DNA of 64,000 nucleotides from Pseudomonas fluorescens. Its GTDB lineage: Bacteria; Pseudomonadota; Gammaproteobacteria; Pseudomonadales; Pseudomonadaceae. The stretch is from the NCBI RefSeq assembly GCF_002837185.1, contig NZ_KZ477988.1, positions 96,893 to 160,892 on the forward strand, in the 5' to 3' direction. The notes under the pieces are model-generated. The model was not told the origin of the DNA. It made no database searches and saw only the letters and a list, made by a program, of their open reading frames with translations. The translations under genes were made by a program, and so were the position numbers. Shown one piece after another: positions 49,778 to 60,864 of this stretch (position 1 is the stretch's first letter; the number at the start of each line of letters is the position of its first letter).

Positions 49778-51035
49778 CCGCCCGCCCCAGGATGAACTGC
49801 AGCAACCCTGCCAGCAGCAATGCCGGCAGGGTTGCACCCAGATCCGGATAGAAGTGCGCCAGCAGGTGGTAGGTGCCGATGCCGCCCAGCCACGCCAGCA
49901 GCGCCGGCCAATGCAGCAGGGTCACTGCGCCCTGGCGCCGACGGCGCAGGATGAAGTGATCCACCAGTACCACGCCGAACAGTGGCGCAAACACTGAACC
50001 GATCAGCAACAGGAAGTTCTGGTATTGCGCCAGGGGCGCCAGGCAGGCGATCACGGTGCAGATCACACCAATGGCCAACGCCAGGTGCTCGACTTTCAAA
50101 CGCAGCAGCATCCCGCTCGACACTGCCGCCGAGTGAATATCGGCAAACGCGTTTTCCGACTCGTCCAGCAGGATCAGCAACAGCGGAATACCCAGGCCGG
50201 CTCCGGCCAGGGCCAGCAGCAGTGCATTCACTTCACCGCTGGGCGCAAATGCCAGGGTGTAGGCCACCCCCAGGCTCATCAGCCAGAAATTACCGATAAA
50301 GAACCCCAGCGCGGTGCCGCCGAACACGCTTTTCGCGCGTTTGCCAAAGCGTGAGTAGTCGGCGATCAGCGCCAGCCACGACAGCGGCATGGCGATGGCA
50401 ATGTCAAAGCCCACCGCAAACGGCATCGAACCGTCACCGGCCTGGGCCCACAGCGCGACGAGGTCGGCCTTGGCGAACAGGTTCCAGGTCAGCCACAGAC
50501 AGGCCGCGAGCAGCAGCCAAATGCCCCATTTGCGCAGGATTTGCCGCACGAACGTCAACGGGCCACTCACCGCCAGCACGGTGGCAAGGCCACCAAAAAA
50601 CACGGTCCACAACAAGGGGTTCGCCAACAGGCTGCCTTCACTGAACGCGCGCGCGCCCAACAAACTGGCCGCATCGCGCATCACGATAATCTCGAACGCG
50701 CCCCAGCCAACCAATTGCAGCAGGTTCAACAGCGCCGGCAGGCTCGCGCCTCGGGTACCGAGGCTGAGCTTGAGCGCGGCCATGGCGGACAGCCCCGTGT
50801 CGCTGCCGATCACGCCGACGGCGCCCAGCAACAGCACGCCGACCAGGGTGCCGAGGAAGATGGCCAACAATGAGCCGGACAGCCCCAGACCCGGCGCCAG
50901 TAAAGCGCCGGTTTGCAACACCATCAGGCCGATGCCGAGAGAGAACCACAGGGAAAACAGGTCGCGGGCGCCGAAGACGCGCTTGTCAGAAGGCACCGCG
51001 ATGTCAGGCGAGTAAGTGCTGGGTTGAATGCTCAA
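49746..51035 (-). CDS. cytX: CytX-type hydroxymethylpyrimidine transporter
   Basis: 429-residue polytopic permease of the NCS1 (cytosine/purine) family with about twelve membrane helices. CytX proteins are associated with thiamin genes and are thought to import hydroxymethylpyrimidine. Placement directly downstream of thiC, which makes the same pyrimidine, supports that role here. The start is TTG at 51033-51035 (SIQPSTYSPDIAVP follows), the only plausible start before the first membrane helix. A REP doublet lies between it and thiC. Confidence 0.85.
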   Translation of the reverse strand: MSIQPSTYSPDIAVPSDKRVFGARDLFSLWFSLGIGLMVLQTGALLAPGLGLSGSLLAIFLGTLVGVLLLGAVGVIGSDTGLSAMAALKLSLGTRGASLPALLNLLQLVGWGAFEIIVMRDAASLLGARAFSEGSLLANPLLWTVFFGGLATVLAVSGPLTFVRQILRKWGIWLLLAACLWLTWNLFAKADLVALWAQAGDGSMPFAVGFDIAIAMPLSWLALIADYSRFGKRAKSVFGGTALGFFIGNFWLMSLGVAYTLAFAPSGEVNALLLALAGAGLGIPLLLILLDESENAFADIHSAAVSSGMLLRLKVEHLALAIGVICTVIACLAPLAQYQNFLLLIGSVFAPLFGVVLVDHFILRRRRQGAVTLLHWPALLAWLGGIGTYHLLAHFYPDLGATLPALLLAGLLQFILGRAVSGARASARA

Positions 51036-51074
51036 GGATGAAATCTCTGAGGGACATTTGTTGTTTGAAAGAAT

Positions 51075-51148
51075 GCTATCGGGGGCAAGCCCCCTCCCAC
51101 ACTTGAATTGTGAACACAGTCAAATGTGGCAGGGGGCTTGCCCCCGAT
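51075..51148. repeat. REP doublet (REPIN-like), class A
   Basis: Nearly the same element as at 13139-13212, including spacer (TTGAATTGTGAACACAG) and right flank GATGAGGCCGG. GATAGC-type ends outwards. Lies between thiC and cytX, in a presumed operon. Confidence 0.9.
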
Positions 51149-51178
51149 GAGGCCGGTACAGGCGCCTGCAATCCCGGA

Positions 51179-53098
<1,920 letters not shown>

Positions 53099-53240
53099 TT
53101 ATCCAGGCGGTGGATTTTTGTCGGAGCGAACCTGTGGCGGACGGACGCACTGGAATCAGTGCTGTGCTTGGCGCACGAGGGCTGTTCGATGGTCGAACAA
53201 CTTCCCGGACGAAGCACAAGAGGACTCGCCGGGTGACGAG

Positions 53241-53336
53241 AAATCTTGTTCCCTACGCAGGCGTTAACCTGATCAGGTTCAACGGGATCCGGTATTTACC
53301 GATCTCAGCCTTCCAACAAGGCACCCCGACAAGAAC
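53241..53336 (-). promoter_or_regulatory. TPP riboswitch (THI element) of thiC
   Basis: On the minus strand the aptamer shows the conserved cores GGGGTGCC, GCTGAGA, CCCGTTGAACCTGATCAGG and GCGTAGGGAA. The outer stem P1 forms between TTCTTGT and ACAAGA. It controls thiC, and probably cytX, in response to thiamin pyrophosphate. The aptamer ends about 160 nt before the thiC ATG; that leader contains hairpins GCACTG-GAAT-CAGTGC (53147-53162) and TGTTCGA-TGG-TCGAACA (53183-53199) but no clear U-tract terminator. Confidence 0.93.
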
Positions 53337-53533
53337 CTGCCCAGTCTAGACCAGGGCGTGGGCAAATTGCCAATGACGCTGTAGTCAGGATGATAAATGG
53401 CGTGATTACAGGATTGTTGTGCCGAGGCCCGGCCACTACACTCCTGAGCTGCCTCAAGGCTTGACGCTCCCGTTTCGTCACCGTAGCCTTGAGCGATAAA
53501 TTATCATCGTAATATTTACTCAGGGATCGCCTC

Positions 53534-54973
53534 ATGCTGCGCAAACTTTCACTGGCAGTTGCCGTGTCTTGTGCGACCAATGGAATGGTCTGGGCAGCTG
53601 AAGCGCCCTTGTCCGCCAGAACCGACCTGGTCAGCGTCTACCAGGAAGCGGTGGACAACAACGCCGACCTAGCAGCGGCCCGCGCTCAATACGGCGCGCA
53701 AAAAGAAGTGGTGCCCCAGGCCCGCGCCGGGTTGCTGCCGAACCTGACCGGTGGTGCCGACATCAATAACGTGCGCACCCAGATCGACACGCCGGCCGCC
53801 ACCGCCAATCGCGATGCGCACTCCTGGCGTGCAACATTGAGCCAGCCGCTGTTTCGTGCCGACCGCTGGTTCCAGCTGCAAGCCGCCGAAGCCACCAATG
53901 AGCAGGCCGCACTGCAGCTCTCGGCGACCGAACAGAACCTGATCCTGCAGAGCGCCGAAAGCTACTTTGCCGTACTGCGCGCGCAAGACAACCTGGCCTC
54001 GACCAAGGCCGAAGAAAATGCCTTCAGACGTCAGTTGGACCAATCCAATGAACGCTTCGATGTGGGCCTGTCGGACAAGACCGACGTGCTGCAATCCCAG
54101 GCCAGCTACGACACGGCACGGGCCAACCGCATCCTCGCGCAGCGCCAGGTGGAAGACGCGTTCGAGGCACTGATCACCCTGACCAATCGCCAATACAATT
54201 CGATCCAGGGCATTGTCCACACACTGCCGGTGTTGCCGCCGCTGCCGAACGACGCCAAGGCCTGGGTCGAAACCGCCGGCCGCCAGAACCTGAACCTGCT
54301 GGCCAGCAACTACGCCGTCACCGCTGCCGAAGAAACCCTCAAGCAGCGCAAGGCCGGCCACGCGCCCACCCTGGACGCGGTGGCGCAGTACGAAAAAGGC
54401 GATAACGATGCTCTGGGTTTCAGCAACCCGAATGCGTTCGGCACGCCCTATCGCGGCGACGTCGAACAGCGCACCATCGGCCTGCGCTTGAACATCCCGA
54501 TCTACAGCGGCGGGCTGACCAGCTCCCAGGTACGTGAATCCTACTCGCGCCTGGGCCAGACCGAGCAGCAACGCGAAGGCCTGCGCCGCCAGGTTGTGGA
54601 AAATACCCGCAACCTGCACCGCGCCGTAAATACCGACGTGGAACAGGTGCAAGCACGCCGCCAGTCGATCATCTCCAACCAGAGCGCGGTGGAAGCCACG
54701 GAAATCGGCTATCAGGTGGGCACGCGCAATATCGTCGACGTGCTGGACGCCCAGCGCCAGCTCTACTCATCGGTGCGCAACTACAACAACAGCCGCTACG
54801 ACTACATCCTCGACAACCTGCGCTTGAAGCAGGCAGCGGGCACGCTGAATCCGGGGGACCTACAGGACCTGACGCGCTATTTGAAAGCCGACTACAACCC
54901 GGATAAAGACTTCCTGCCACCGGACCTGGCCAAAGCCGCCGCCGAGCAGCTCAAGGCCCGCCCGGGTTCTTGA
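53534..54973 (+). CDS. tolC: TolC family outer-membrane efflux protein
   Basis: 479-residue outer-membrane channel of the TolC type used by tripartite efflux pumps and type I secretion. A signal peptide (MLRKLSLAVAVSCATNGMVWA) is cleaved before AEAPLS. The mature protein shows the duplicated TolC pattern (NNADLAAARAQYGAQKEVVPQARAGLLP, then AGHAPTLDAVAQYEKGD), long helical stretches and GLRLNIPIYSGGLTSSQV. No periplasmic adaptor or inner-membrane pump is adjacent. AGGGA precedes the ATG. Divergent from thiC. About 200 bp upstream contain a TTGACG-17-TAGCCT candidate promoter (53461-53489). Confidence 0.93.
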   Translation: MLRKLSLAVAVSCATNGMVWAAEAPLSARTDLVSVYQEAVDNNADLAAARAQYGAQKEVVPQARAGLLPNLTGGADINNVRTQIDTPAATANRDAHSWRATLSQPLFRADRWFQLQAAEATNEQAALQLSATEQNLILQSAESYFAVLRAQDNLASTKAEENAFRRQLDQSNERFDVGLSDKTDVLQSQASYDTARANRILAQRQVEDAFEALITLTNRQYNSIQGIVHTLPVLPPLPNDAKAWVETAGRQNLNLLASNYAVTAAEETLKQRKAGHAPTLDAVAQYEKGDNDALGFSNPNAFGTPYRGDVEQRTIGLRLNIPIYSGGLTSSQVRESYSRLGQTEQQREGLRRQVVENTRNLHRAVNTDVEQVQARRQSIISNQSAVEATEIGYQVGTRNIVDVLDAQRQLYSSVRNYNNSRYDYILDNLRLKQAAGTLNPGDLQDLTRYLKADYNPDKDFLPPDLAKAAAEQLKARPGS

Positions 54974-54989
54974 AAACACCATAAACCAA

Positions 54990-55076
54990 TGTGGGAGGGG
55001 GCTTGCCCCCGATGGCAGTGGGCAGCCACCTATTGGGTGACTGACACACCGCTATCGGGGGCAAGCCCCCTCCCAT
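54990..55076. repeat. REP doublet (REPIN-like), class B
   Basis: Perfect core arms with TGTGGGA ends outwards. Spacer palindrome is weaker (CAGCCACC / GGTGACTG). In the convergent gap between tolC and waaA. Confidence 0.9.
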
Positions 55077-55094
55077 ATTCGGATGTATGTTGAA

Positions 55095-56372
55095 TCAGTC
55101 AGCGATCAGCCTGTCCAGGCCGTCCAGCAAACGCTCAAGCGCTCCCTGATTGGCCTGCATCACTTTCAATCCCGCCTCTGCCATCCTGCGCGCATCTCGC
55201 GGCAGTTCGAACAATTGGCGCACCGCTTCGGCCAAACCTTCTGCGTCATCCACCTCGCGCAACGCCCCGGCCTCGCGCATCATCGCGCTGATTTCCAGGA
55301 AGTTGAACAGGTGTGGCCCCATGATCACCGGTTTGCCCAGCGCCGCCGGTTCCAGAGGATTATGCCCACCGGTCGGTACCAGACTGCCGCCGACAAAGGC
55401 GCTGTCGGCCAAGGCGTAGAGAAACAGCAACTCGCCCATGGTGTCGCCAAGCAGCACGCAGGTGTCGGCATTGACCGCTTCGCCACTGGAGCGCCGCACT
55501 GTGGCAAAGCCTTGCTGCACGCACCGCTCGAACGTCGGCCCGAAGCGTTCCTGATGACGCGGCACCAGAATCAGCAGCGCATTGGGATAGCTGGCCAGCA
55601 ACTGGCGATGGGCGTCGAGCACCACGTCGTCTTCGCCTTCGTGGGTGCTGGCGGCGATCCACACCGGGCGTTCACCGGCGCCCCATTGTTCGCGCAAGGC
55701 GGCGGCGCGTGCCGGCAGTTGGGGGTCGATGGTCAGGTCGAACTTGATCGAGCCGGTGACTTCAACGGTGGCAGGACGCGCGCCCAGGCTGCGAAAACGC
55801 TCGGCCTCGGTTTCGGTCTGCACGGCGAACCAGCTCATTTCGGCCAGCATCGGCGCGGTCAGTCTGGCGAACCGCGCATAGCCCCTGGCCGAGCGCGCCG
55901 ACAATCGCGCGTTGGCCAGGGCCACAGGAATACCGCGTTGGGCGCAGGCGTGAATATGGTTAGGCCACAATTCGGTTTCCATGATCACCGCCAGCTTAGG
56001 CTGTACGCAATCGAGGAAACGTTTGGCGGCGCAGGGCAAGTCGTACGGCAGATAGCAATGCTGGACGCGCGGCTCATCGGCGAACAGCGCCTGGATTCGC
56101 TCGGAACCGGTGGGCGTCATGCAGGTGACGGTCATCGGCAACTGCGGATGACGCTTCAGGAGGGCCCGGATCATCGGCGCAGCGGCAATGCTTTCGCCCA
56201 CCGACACCGCGTGCACCCAGATCCCGCCGGGCTGCATCACGGGCAAGCCACAGGAAAACCGCTCGCCCACGCGCCTGGCATAGGCCGGCGCCTTGCGCGC
56301 GCGCAACCACAGACGTAAAACCACCAACGGCAGCGCCAGGTAAAACAGACAGGTGTAGAGAGTTCTATTCAT
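55095..56372 (-). CDS. waaA: 3-deoxy-D-manno-octulosonic acid (Kdo) transferase
   Basis: Inner-membrane glycosyltransferase that adds Kdo to lipid A precursor. 425 residues, the usual length. An N-terminal membrane anchor (LYTCLFYLALPLVVLRLWL) precedes the GT-B fold. HAVSVGES holds the catalytic Glu, and the C-terminal domain has GGSLVPTGGHNPLEPAALG. ATG at 56372 (MNRTLYTCLFYL) is the family start; upstream codons are not conserved. It lies 23 bp beyond the LysR gene on the same strand. Confidence 0.95.
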   Translation of the reverse strand: MNRTLYTCLFYLALPLVVLRLWLRARKAPAYARRVGERFSCGLPVMQPGGIWVHAVSVGESIAAAPMIRALLKRHPQLPMTVTCMTPTGSERIQALFADEPRVQHCYLPYDLPCAAKRFLDCVQPKLAVIMETELWPNHIHACAQRGIPVALANARLSARSARGYARFARLTAPMLAEMSWFAVQTETEAERFRSLGARPATVEVTGSIKFDLTIDPQLPARAAALREQWGAGERPVWIAASTHEGEDDVVLDAHRQLLASYPNALLILVPRHQERFGPTFERCVQQGFATVRRSSGEAVNADTCVLLGDTMGELLFLYALADSAFVGGSLVPTGGHNPLEPAALGKPVIMGPHLFNFLEISAMMREAGALREVDDAEGLAEAVRQLFELPRDARRMAEAGLKVMQANQGALERLLDGLDRLIAD

Positions 56373-56395
56373 GGCGGCGGAGTTTATCGGCTTTT

Positions 56396-57286
56396 TCAGT
56401 CGATCGCCTGCAAGCACTCGGCAAAACGTTCAGCCAGAAAGCGTGCGGCAGGCCCAAGGTGCTCATCGCGGCGCCACACCAGCTCCACCACCAGCGCCGG
56501 CGGGGTCCATTCGCTGTGCAGTTCAACCATCTGCTGTTGATAGGTGGGGTATTGCACGATGTGCCGTGGCAACCAGGCCCAACCCAGGCCGCTCATCAGC
56601 CATTCGGCCAACACATAGAAGCTGTCGGCCCGCCATACCAGCGGGCTGGCGGCTTCACTGCCGGGGTAGACGCTGGTCTGGGTCGACATGAGCAACTGGC
56701 GAAACTGCGCCAGGCGTTGGCAGTCCACATACTGTGCCGTGGCCAAAGGGTGATTCACACCGCACACCGTGACCATCTCCACACTGCCCACCACCCGCCG
56801 CTCAAGGGCTTCGGGAATCTGGTCGTGGTAGAACAACAGGCCCAGATCGGCCTGGCGTTCCACCAGCTTGCGCGCCACATCGCCTTGCGCTGCACTGGAC
56901 AACTGCACTTCCAGCAATGGATAGCGCACCGCCAGCGCCTCGAGGCTGTCGAGCACCGGCTGGAACAACATCGCCTCGTCCTGGGCCAGGCGCAGACACG
57001 CTTCCTCGCCACGGGTCAGCGCCAGTGCCCGCCCCGTCAGGCGCTCGCATTGGCGCAGCACTTCACGCGCTTCCTCCAGCAACACACTGCCGGCTTCGGT
57101 CAAGCGCGGCTGGCGGCCACTGCTACGCTCGAACAGGCTGACGCCGAGGTCCGCCTCCAACAGCGCAATCGCGGTGCTGACGGCCGACTGCGCCTTGCGC
57201 TGCCCACGCGCCACGGCGGAAAACGAGCGCTGTTCGGCGACGCTGACAAACAGGCGCATCTGTTCCAGATCCCACTGCACGCTCAT
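56396..57286 (-). CDS. LysR family transcriptional regulator
   Basis: 296-residue LysR-type regulator. The winged helix-turn-helix covers about 5-64 (MRLFVSVAEQRSFSAVARGQ, then AVSTAIALLEADLGVSLFER). The substrate-binding domain follows (about 90-290). The ligand is unknown. It is divergent from emrE with about 100 bp between starts, so emrE is its most likely target by position. Confidence 0.9.
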   Translation of the reverse strand: MSVQWDLEQMRLFVSVAEQRSFSAVARGQRKAQSAVSTAIALLEADLGVSLFERSSGRQPRLTEAGSVLLEEAREVLRQCERLTGRALALTRGEEACLRLAQDEAMLFQPVLDSLEALAVRYPLLEVQLSSAAQGDVARKLVERQADLGLLFYHDQIPEALERRVVGSVEMVTVCGVNHPLATAQYVDCQRLAQFRQLLMSTQTSVYPGSEAASPLVWRADSFYVLAEWLMSGLGWAWLPRHIVQYPTYQQQMVELHSEWTPPALVVELVWRRDEHLGPAARFLAERFAECLQAID

Positions 57287-57389
57287 GGCTCAACCTATCT
57301 TCAATTCGGATAGGTAATGACTTTACCGCATCTGTTGAACCTCTAGAATGCCGACCTTATCAAACCCGCTTCACCTTGAGGATCGCACC

Positions 57390-57725
57390 ATGAACGCCGC
57401 TTACTGTTACCTGGCCATCGCCATTTGCTCGGAAGTGATCGCGACCGTTTCCATGAAAGCCATCAAGGGGTGGAGCACACCTATCCCGCTGCTGCTGGTG
57501 ATCGTCGGTTATGGCATCGCGTTCTGGATGCTGACCCTGGTCGTGCGCACCGTGCCGGTCGGCGTGGCGTATGCCGTATGGGCCGGAATGGGCATTGTGA
57601 TGGTCAGCATTGCCGCGCTGTTCATCTACGGGCAGAAGCTGGATATCCCGGCCATGCTGGGGATGGGCCTGATTGTGCTGGGCGTGGTGGTGATTCAATT
57701 GTTCTCGAAAACCGCGGGTCATTGA
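57390..57725 (+). CDS. emrE: Small multidrug resistance transporter EmrE
   Basis: 111-residue four-helix SMR-family transporter that exports cationic drugs in exchange for protons. The essential membrane glutamate is E15 in AIAICSEVIATVSMKA. The WAGMGI motif in helix 3 matches EmrE rather than SugE-type proteins. ATG at 57390 with GAGGA upstream. Divergent from the LysR regulator. Confidence 0.93.
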   Translation: MNAAYCYLAIAICSEVIATVSMKAIKGWSTPIPLLLVIVGYGIAFWMLTLVVRTVPVGVAYAVWAGMGIVMVSIAALFIYGQKLDIPAMLGMGLIVLGVVVIQLFSKTAGH

Positions 57726-57751
57726 AGCGCTAGCCCAGCGACAAGTTTCAA

Positions 57752-57806
57752 GCTACAAGCGGCAAGAAAAAGCAGCACGGTCGGCTGCTAACTTGCCGCT
57801 TGCAGC
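57752..57806. repeat. Intergenic palindrome of the CAAGCGGCAAG type
   Basis: Arms GCTACAAGCGGCAAG (57752-57766) and CTTGCCGCTTGCAGC (57792-57806), one mismatch in 15. An inner stem AGCAGC / GCTGCT lies within. It is related to the element at 6391-6446 (shared CTACAAG and TTGCAGCT units). It may also serve as an emrE terminator. A -10-like TATACT (57828-57833) downstream may drive the next gene. Confidence 0.7.
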
Positions 57807-57867
57807 TGATAACTTGCAGCTGCGCGCTATACTAGGCCCCCTTTTCTACCCATGAGGTCCCGCGCGC

Positions 57868-59037
57868 ATGCCTATTTCCACCGACGTTCTGATTGTCGGC
57901 GCCGGGGTTGCCGGCCTCTGGCTCAATGCGCGCCTGCGCCGCCAGGGGTTTTCCACGGTACTGGTGGAAAGCGCGACCCTGGGTGGCGGGCAAAGCGTAA
58001 AGTCCCAGGGCATCATTCACGGCGGTGCGAAATACGCCCTGCACGGCGCCCTCACCGGCGCCTCCGAAGCGATTGCCGACATGCCGCGCCGCTGGCGTGA
58101 AGCCCTGGCCGGCAATGGCGAATTGGACCTGTCCGGCGTGCGCCTGCTTTCTGAAGCCCATTACCTGTGGTCCCCCGGCACCCTCGCCGGCAATCTCACC
58201 AGCTTTTTCGCCAGCAAGGCCGTGCGCGGCCGTGTCGATCAGGTCAAGGGCGACGAACTGCCGGTTGCGCTGCAGGATCGTCGCTTCAAGGGCAAGGTCT
58301 ACCGCCTGGCAGAATTGGTCGTGGATGTGCCCAGCCTGATTGAACGCCTGGCGCACCTGGCCGGTGACGGTCTGCTCGCCGGCGAACACATAGAACCGCT
58401 GCGCGAAGGCGACACGCTGGTGGGCTTGACGGTCGATGGCCGCCAAATCCGCGCCCAGCGCATCGTATTGAGTGCCGGCGCAGGCACCGCCGATCTGCTT
58501 GCGGCCCTGGGCTTGAGCCAGCCGGCGATGCAAACCCGCCCGTTGCACATGATCCTCGCCAAAGGCCCGGGCCTGAAGCCGTTGTATGCCCATTGCCTGG
58601 GCGGCGGCACCAAGCCGCGCCTGACCGTGACCACCCACCCGGCCGCAGACGGCAACTGGGTGTGGTACATCGGCGGCGATATCGCCGAGGCCGATGGTGT
58701 GGCCCGCACGCCGCAAGAGCAGATCGCCACCGCGCAGAAAGAACTTGCCCAGCTGTTGCCATGGATCGACATGAGCCAGACCCAGTGGGCCACCCTGCGC
58801 GTCAACCGCGCCGAGCCACTGCAATCGGGCCTGAGCCGTCCCGACAATGCCTTCCTGGCCGAACAGGGCCGCCTGTTGGTGGGCTGGCCGACCAAGCTGG
58901 CCCTGGCGCCGGACTTCGCCGACCGGGTCATCGACAGTCTGGAGCGCGCGGGCATCCGCCCAGGCGCCAGCGAACCGCTGCCCGACCTGCCCAAGCCTGC
59001 GATCGGCCAACCCGCCTGGGAGCACCTGTTGCCATGA
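57868..59037 (+). CDS. FAD-dependent oxidoreductase
   Basis: 389-residue DAO-type oxidoreductase. The N-terminal dinucleotide-binding motif VLIVGAGVAGLWLNARL at about 7-23 binds FAD, followed by SVKSQGIIHGGAKYAL, a DAO-like substrate loop, and the C-terminal VGWPTKLALAPDFADRV. The substrate is unknown. The stop overlaps the next gene's start (ATGA), so it forms an operon with the aldo/keto reductase. This pairing next to emrE is conserved in pseudomonads. Confidence 0.85.
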   Translation: MPISTDVLIVGAGVAGLWLNARLRRQGFSTVLVESATLGGGQSVKSQGIIHGGAKYALHGALTGASEAIADMPRRWREALAGNGELDLSGVRLLSEAHYLWSPGTLAGNLTSFFASKAVRGRVDQVKGDELPVALQDRRFKGKVYRLAELVVDVPSLIERLAHLAGDGLLAGEHIEPLREGDTLVGLTVDGRQIRAQRIVLSAGAGTADLLAALGLSQPAMQTRPLHMILAKGPGLKPLYAHCLGGGTKPRLTVTTHPAADGNWVWYIGGDIAEADGVARTPQEQIATAQKELAQLLPWIDMSQTQWATLRVNRAEPLQSGLSRPDNAFLAEQGRLLVGWPTKLALAPDFADRVIDSLERAGIRPGASEPLPDLPKPAIGQPAWEHLLP

Positions 59038-59846
59038 GCCTGCCAACCCTGCACGAACTGTATCGTCCTCTGGGCAGCACCGGCCTGCTGGTGTCGCCCT
59101 TGGGCCTTGGCACCGTCAAGCTGGGTCGCGACCAAGGGGTCAAATACCCCAGTGGCTTCCAGATTCCGAATGACGACGAGGCGCGAATGCTGCTGCGCCA
59201 GGCGCGCCAGTTGGGCATCAACCTGATCGATACCGCACCCGCCTACGGCCGCAGCGAAGAGCGTCTGGGGCCACTGCTGCGTGACCAGCGCAAGGATTGG
59301 GTGATCGTCAGCAAGGTCGGTGAAGAATTCGAGGACGGCGTGTCCCGTCACAATTTCAGCGCGGCTCATACGCGGATGTCAGTCGAGCGCAGCCTGAAAC
59401 GACTTGAAACGGATTTTATCGACCTGGTGCTGGTGCACTCCGATGGCAACGACCTGCACATCCTCAACGACTGCGAGGTTTACCAGACCCTGGCGGCGCT
59501 GAAAAAGGAGGGCAAGATCCGCGGTTTCGGCTTCTCCGGCAAGACCGTTGAAGGCGGCGTGAAGGCGCTGGAGCAAGGTGATTGCGCCATGGTGACTTAC
59601 AATCTGAACGAACAGGCCGAAAAAGCCGTCATTGATTACGCGGCGGCCCATGGCAAGGGCATCCTGGTGAAAAAAGCCCTGGCCAGCGGCCACGTGTGCC
59701 TGGAACCTGGAAGGGATCCAATTCAGGCCAGTTTCACGTTGTTGTTTGCGCAAACGGGCGTCGCCAGTGCTATTGTCGGGACCATCAATCCGCTGCACCT
59801 GGCCCATAACGTGGCAACCGCTGCCCGAGTCATCCGTCAACTCTGA
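59034..59846 (+). CDS. Aldo/keto reductase
   Basis: 270-residue NADPH-dependent oxidoreductase with the aldo/keto reductase barrel. The catalytic tetrad is visible: Asp and Tyr in IDTAPAYGRSEERLG, Lys in VIVSKVG, and His in LVLVHSDGND. The C-terminal NADP-binding segment (VASAIVGTINPLHLAHNV) is typical. Start at 59034 overlaps the FAD oxidoreductase stop by 4 bp. The physiological substrate is unknown; coupling to a DAO-type enzyme suggests two steps of one pathway. Confidence 0.88.
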   Translation: MSLPTLHELYRPLGSTGLLVSPLGLGTVKLGRDQGVKYPSGFQIPNDDEARMLLRQARQLGINLIDTAPAYGRSEERLGPLLRDQRKDWVIVSKVGEEFEDGVSRHNFSAAHTRMSVERSLKRLETDFIDLVLVHSDGNDLHILNDCEVYQTLAALKKEGKIRGFGFSGKTVEGGVKALEQGDCAMVTYNLNEQAEKAVIDYAAAHGKGILVKKALASGHVCLEPGRDPIQASFTLLFAQTGVASAIVGTINPLHLAHNVATAARVIRQL

Positions 59847-59887
59847 TGCCGCCCACGCGGCCGACCCCGTCGCAAAAAGGAGCCGAC

Positions 59888-60856
59888 ATGCCGCGTACGC
59901 TCATAAGAAAGAACCCCAGCAACTTCAAGACACTGCCGCTGCACGTAGAAGCCACTCCCGAAGGCCTGAGCTACCAGAGCGTCGGCATGCCGCTCAACTT
60001 CGCCCAGACCCTGCAACGGCGCAAGCCGGTCGAGGTGCCGGACGCCGAACGCTTCGCCCTGGAACTGGCGAATCTCGGTGTCTCGGTGCGCTTGACCCTG
60101 CACTGGCAAAACAAGGATTACTGGGTGCTGGTACGCCAGCGTCGCCAGGATCGCGGCGATGTAGTGCTCAAGCTGATCTCCGGCTACGTCCCGGCCCATG
60201 AACTGAACCTGCCGCTGCATACGGCCATTCAGGAAATTGCCGAGGAATGCCTGCTGGAAACCCCTGAAGGCTGGCTCGGCGGGCGTTTCAACGATACCTG
60301 GCTGCCGGCGCCCTACTCCTCCGCGTTGCATTACCGTGAAGCCCTGCCGTTTCGCCTGAGCCCGCTGTCCGGCGCCGCGCGTCCGGTGCGCTGCGCCACC
60401 ACCCAGTTGATCGAGCGTCCACGGGCCTACGTGCACCTGCCGACGGCGTCACTGCAGCTGATTTACGACTTGCGCCTGGAGGTGCCAAAGGAAGCCAAGT
60501 CCCTGAGCCTGTTCCATGTGGATGAGCGCCTGGAAGGTGATCAACTGGTCGCGCGCCTGGATCGCAAGCGTCCGGACCTGTACCTGATGCCGCTCAAGGA
60601 CGGCGAGCCACTCGCCGAGCTGTACACCGTCAAGAAGGACCAACTGTATCCGGCGAGCACGCGGGGTTTGTACCTGGCCGAGAGCTTCGCCCGGCAGGAC
60701 GGTTGGCTGGTGCGTGATGAGCGGATTCGCTGGAAGGACTGGCTCAGGCAGCAAGGCCTGGCAGAACCGGAAAAAGAGTCAAAGCTCAAGCGCTTGACCG
60801 GCAAGGCGCAGCAGATGCTGCGCAAGATTGTGCCGAAGAAAAAAGCCAGGGGCTGA
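59888..60856 (+). CDS. Conserved protein with Nudix-like motif, unknown function
   Basis: 322-residue soluble protein that I cannot assign to a named family. Residues 99-121 read G-x5-E-x9-Q-E-I-A-E-E, which is the Nudix box with a 2-residue insertion and Gln in place of the Arg (E105, E116, E119 and E120 conserved). The C-terminus is basic (KKKARG). ATG at 59888 with AAAAGGAG upstream. It follows the aldo/keto reductase by 41 bp and converges on the epimerase with 8 bp between stops. Confidence 0.7.
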   Translation: MPRTLIRKNPSNFKTLPLHVEATPEGLSYQSVGMPLNFAQTLQRRKPVEVPDAERFALELANLGVSVRLTLHWQNKDYWVLVRQRRQDRGDVVLKLISGYVPAHELNLPLHTAIQEIAEECLLETPEGWLGGRFNDTWLPAPYSSALHYREALPFRLSPLSGAARPVRCATTQLIERPRAYVHLPTASLQLIYDLRLEVPKEAKSLSLFHVDERLEGDQLVARLDRKRPDLYLMPLKDGEPLAELYTVKKDQLYPASTRGLYLAESFARQDGWLVRDERIRWKDWLRQQGLAEPEKESKLKRLTGKAQQMLRKIVPKKKARG

Positions 60857-60864
60857 CGTGCAAC

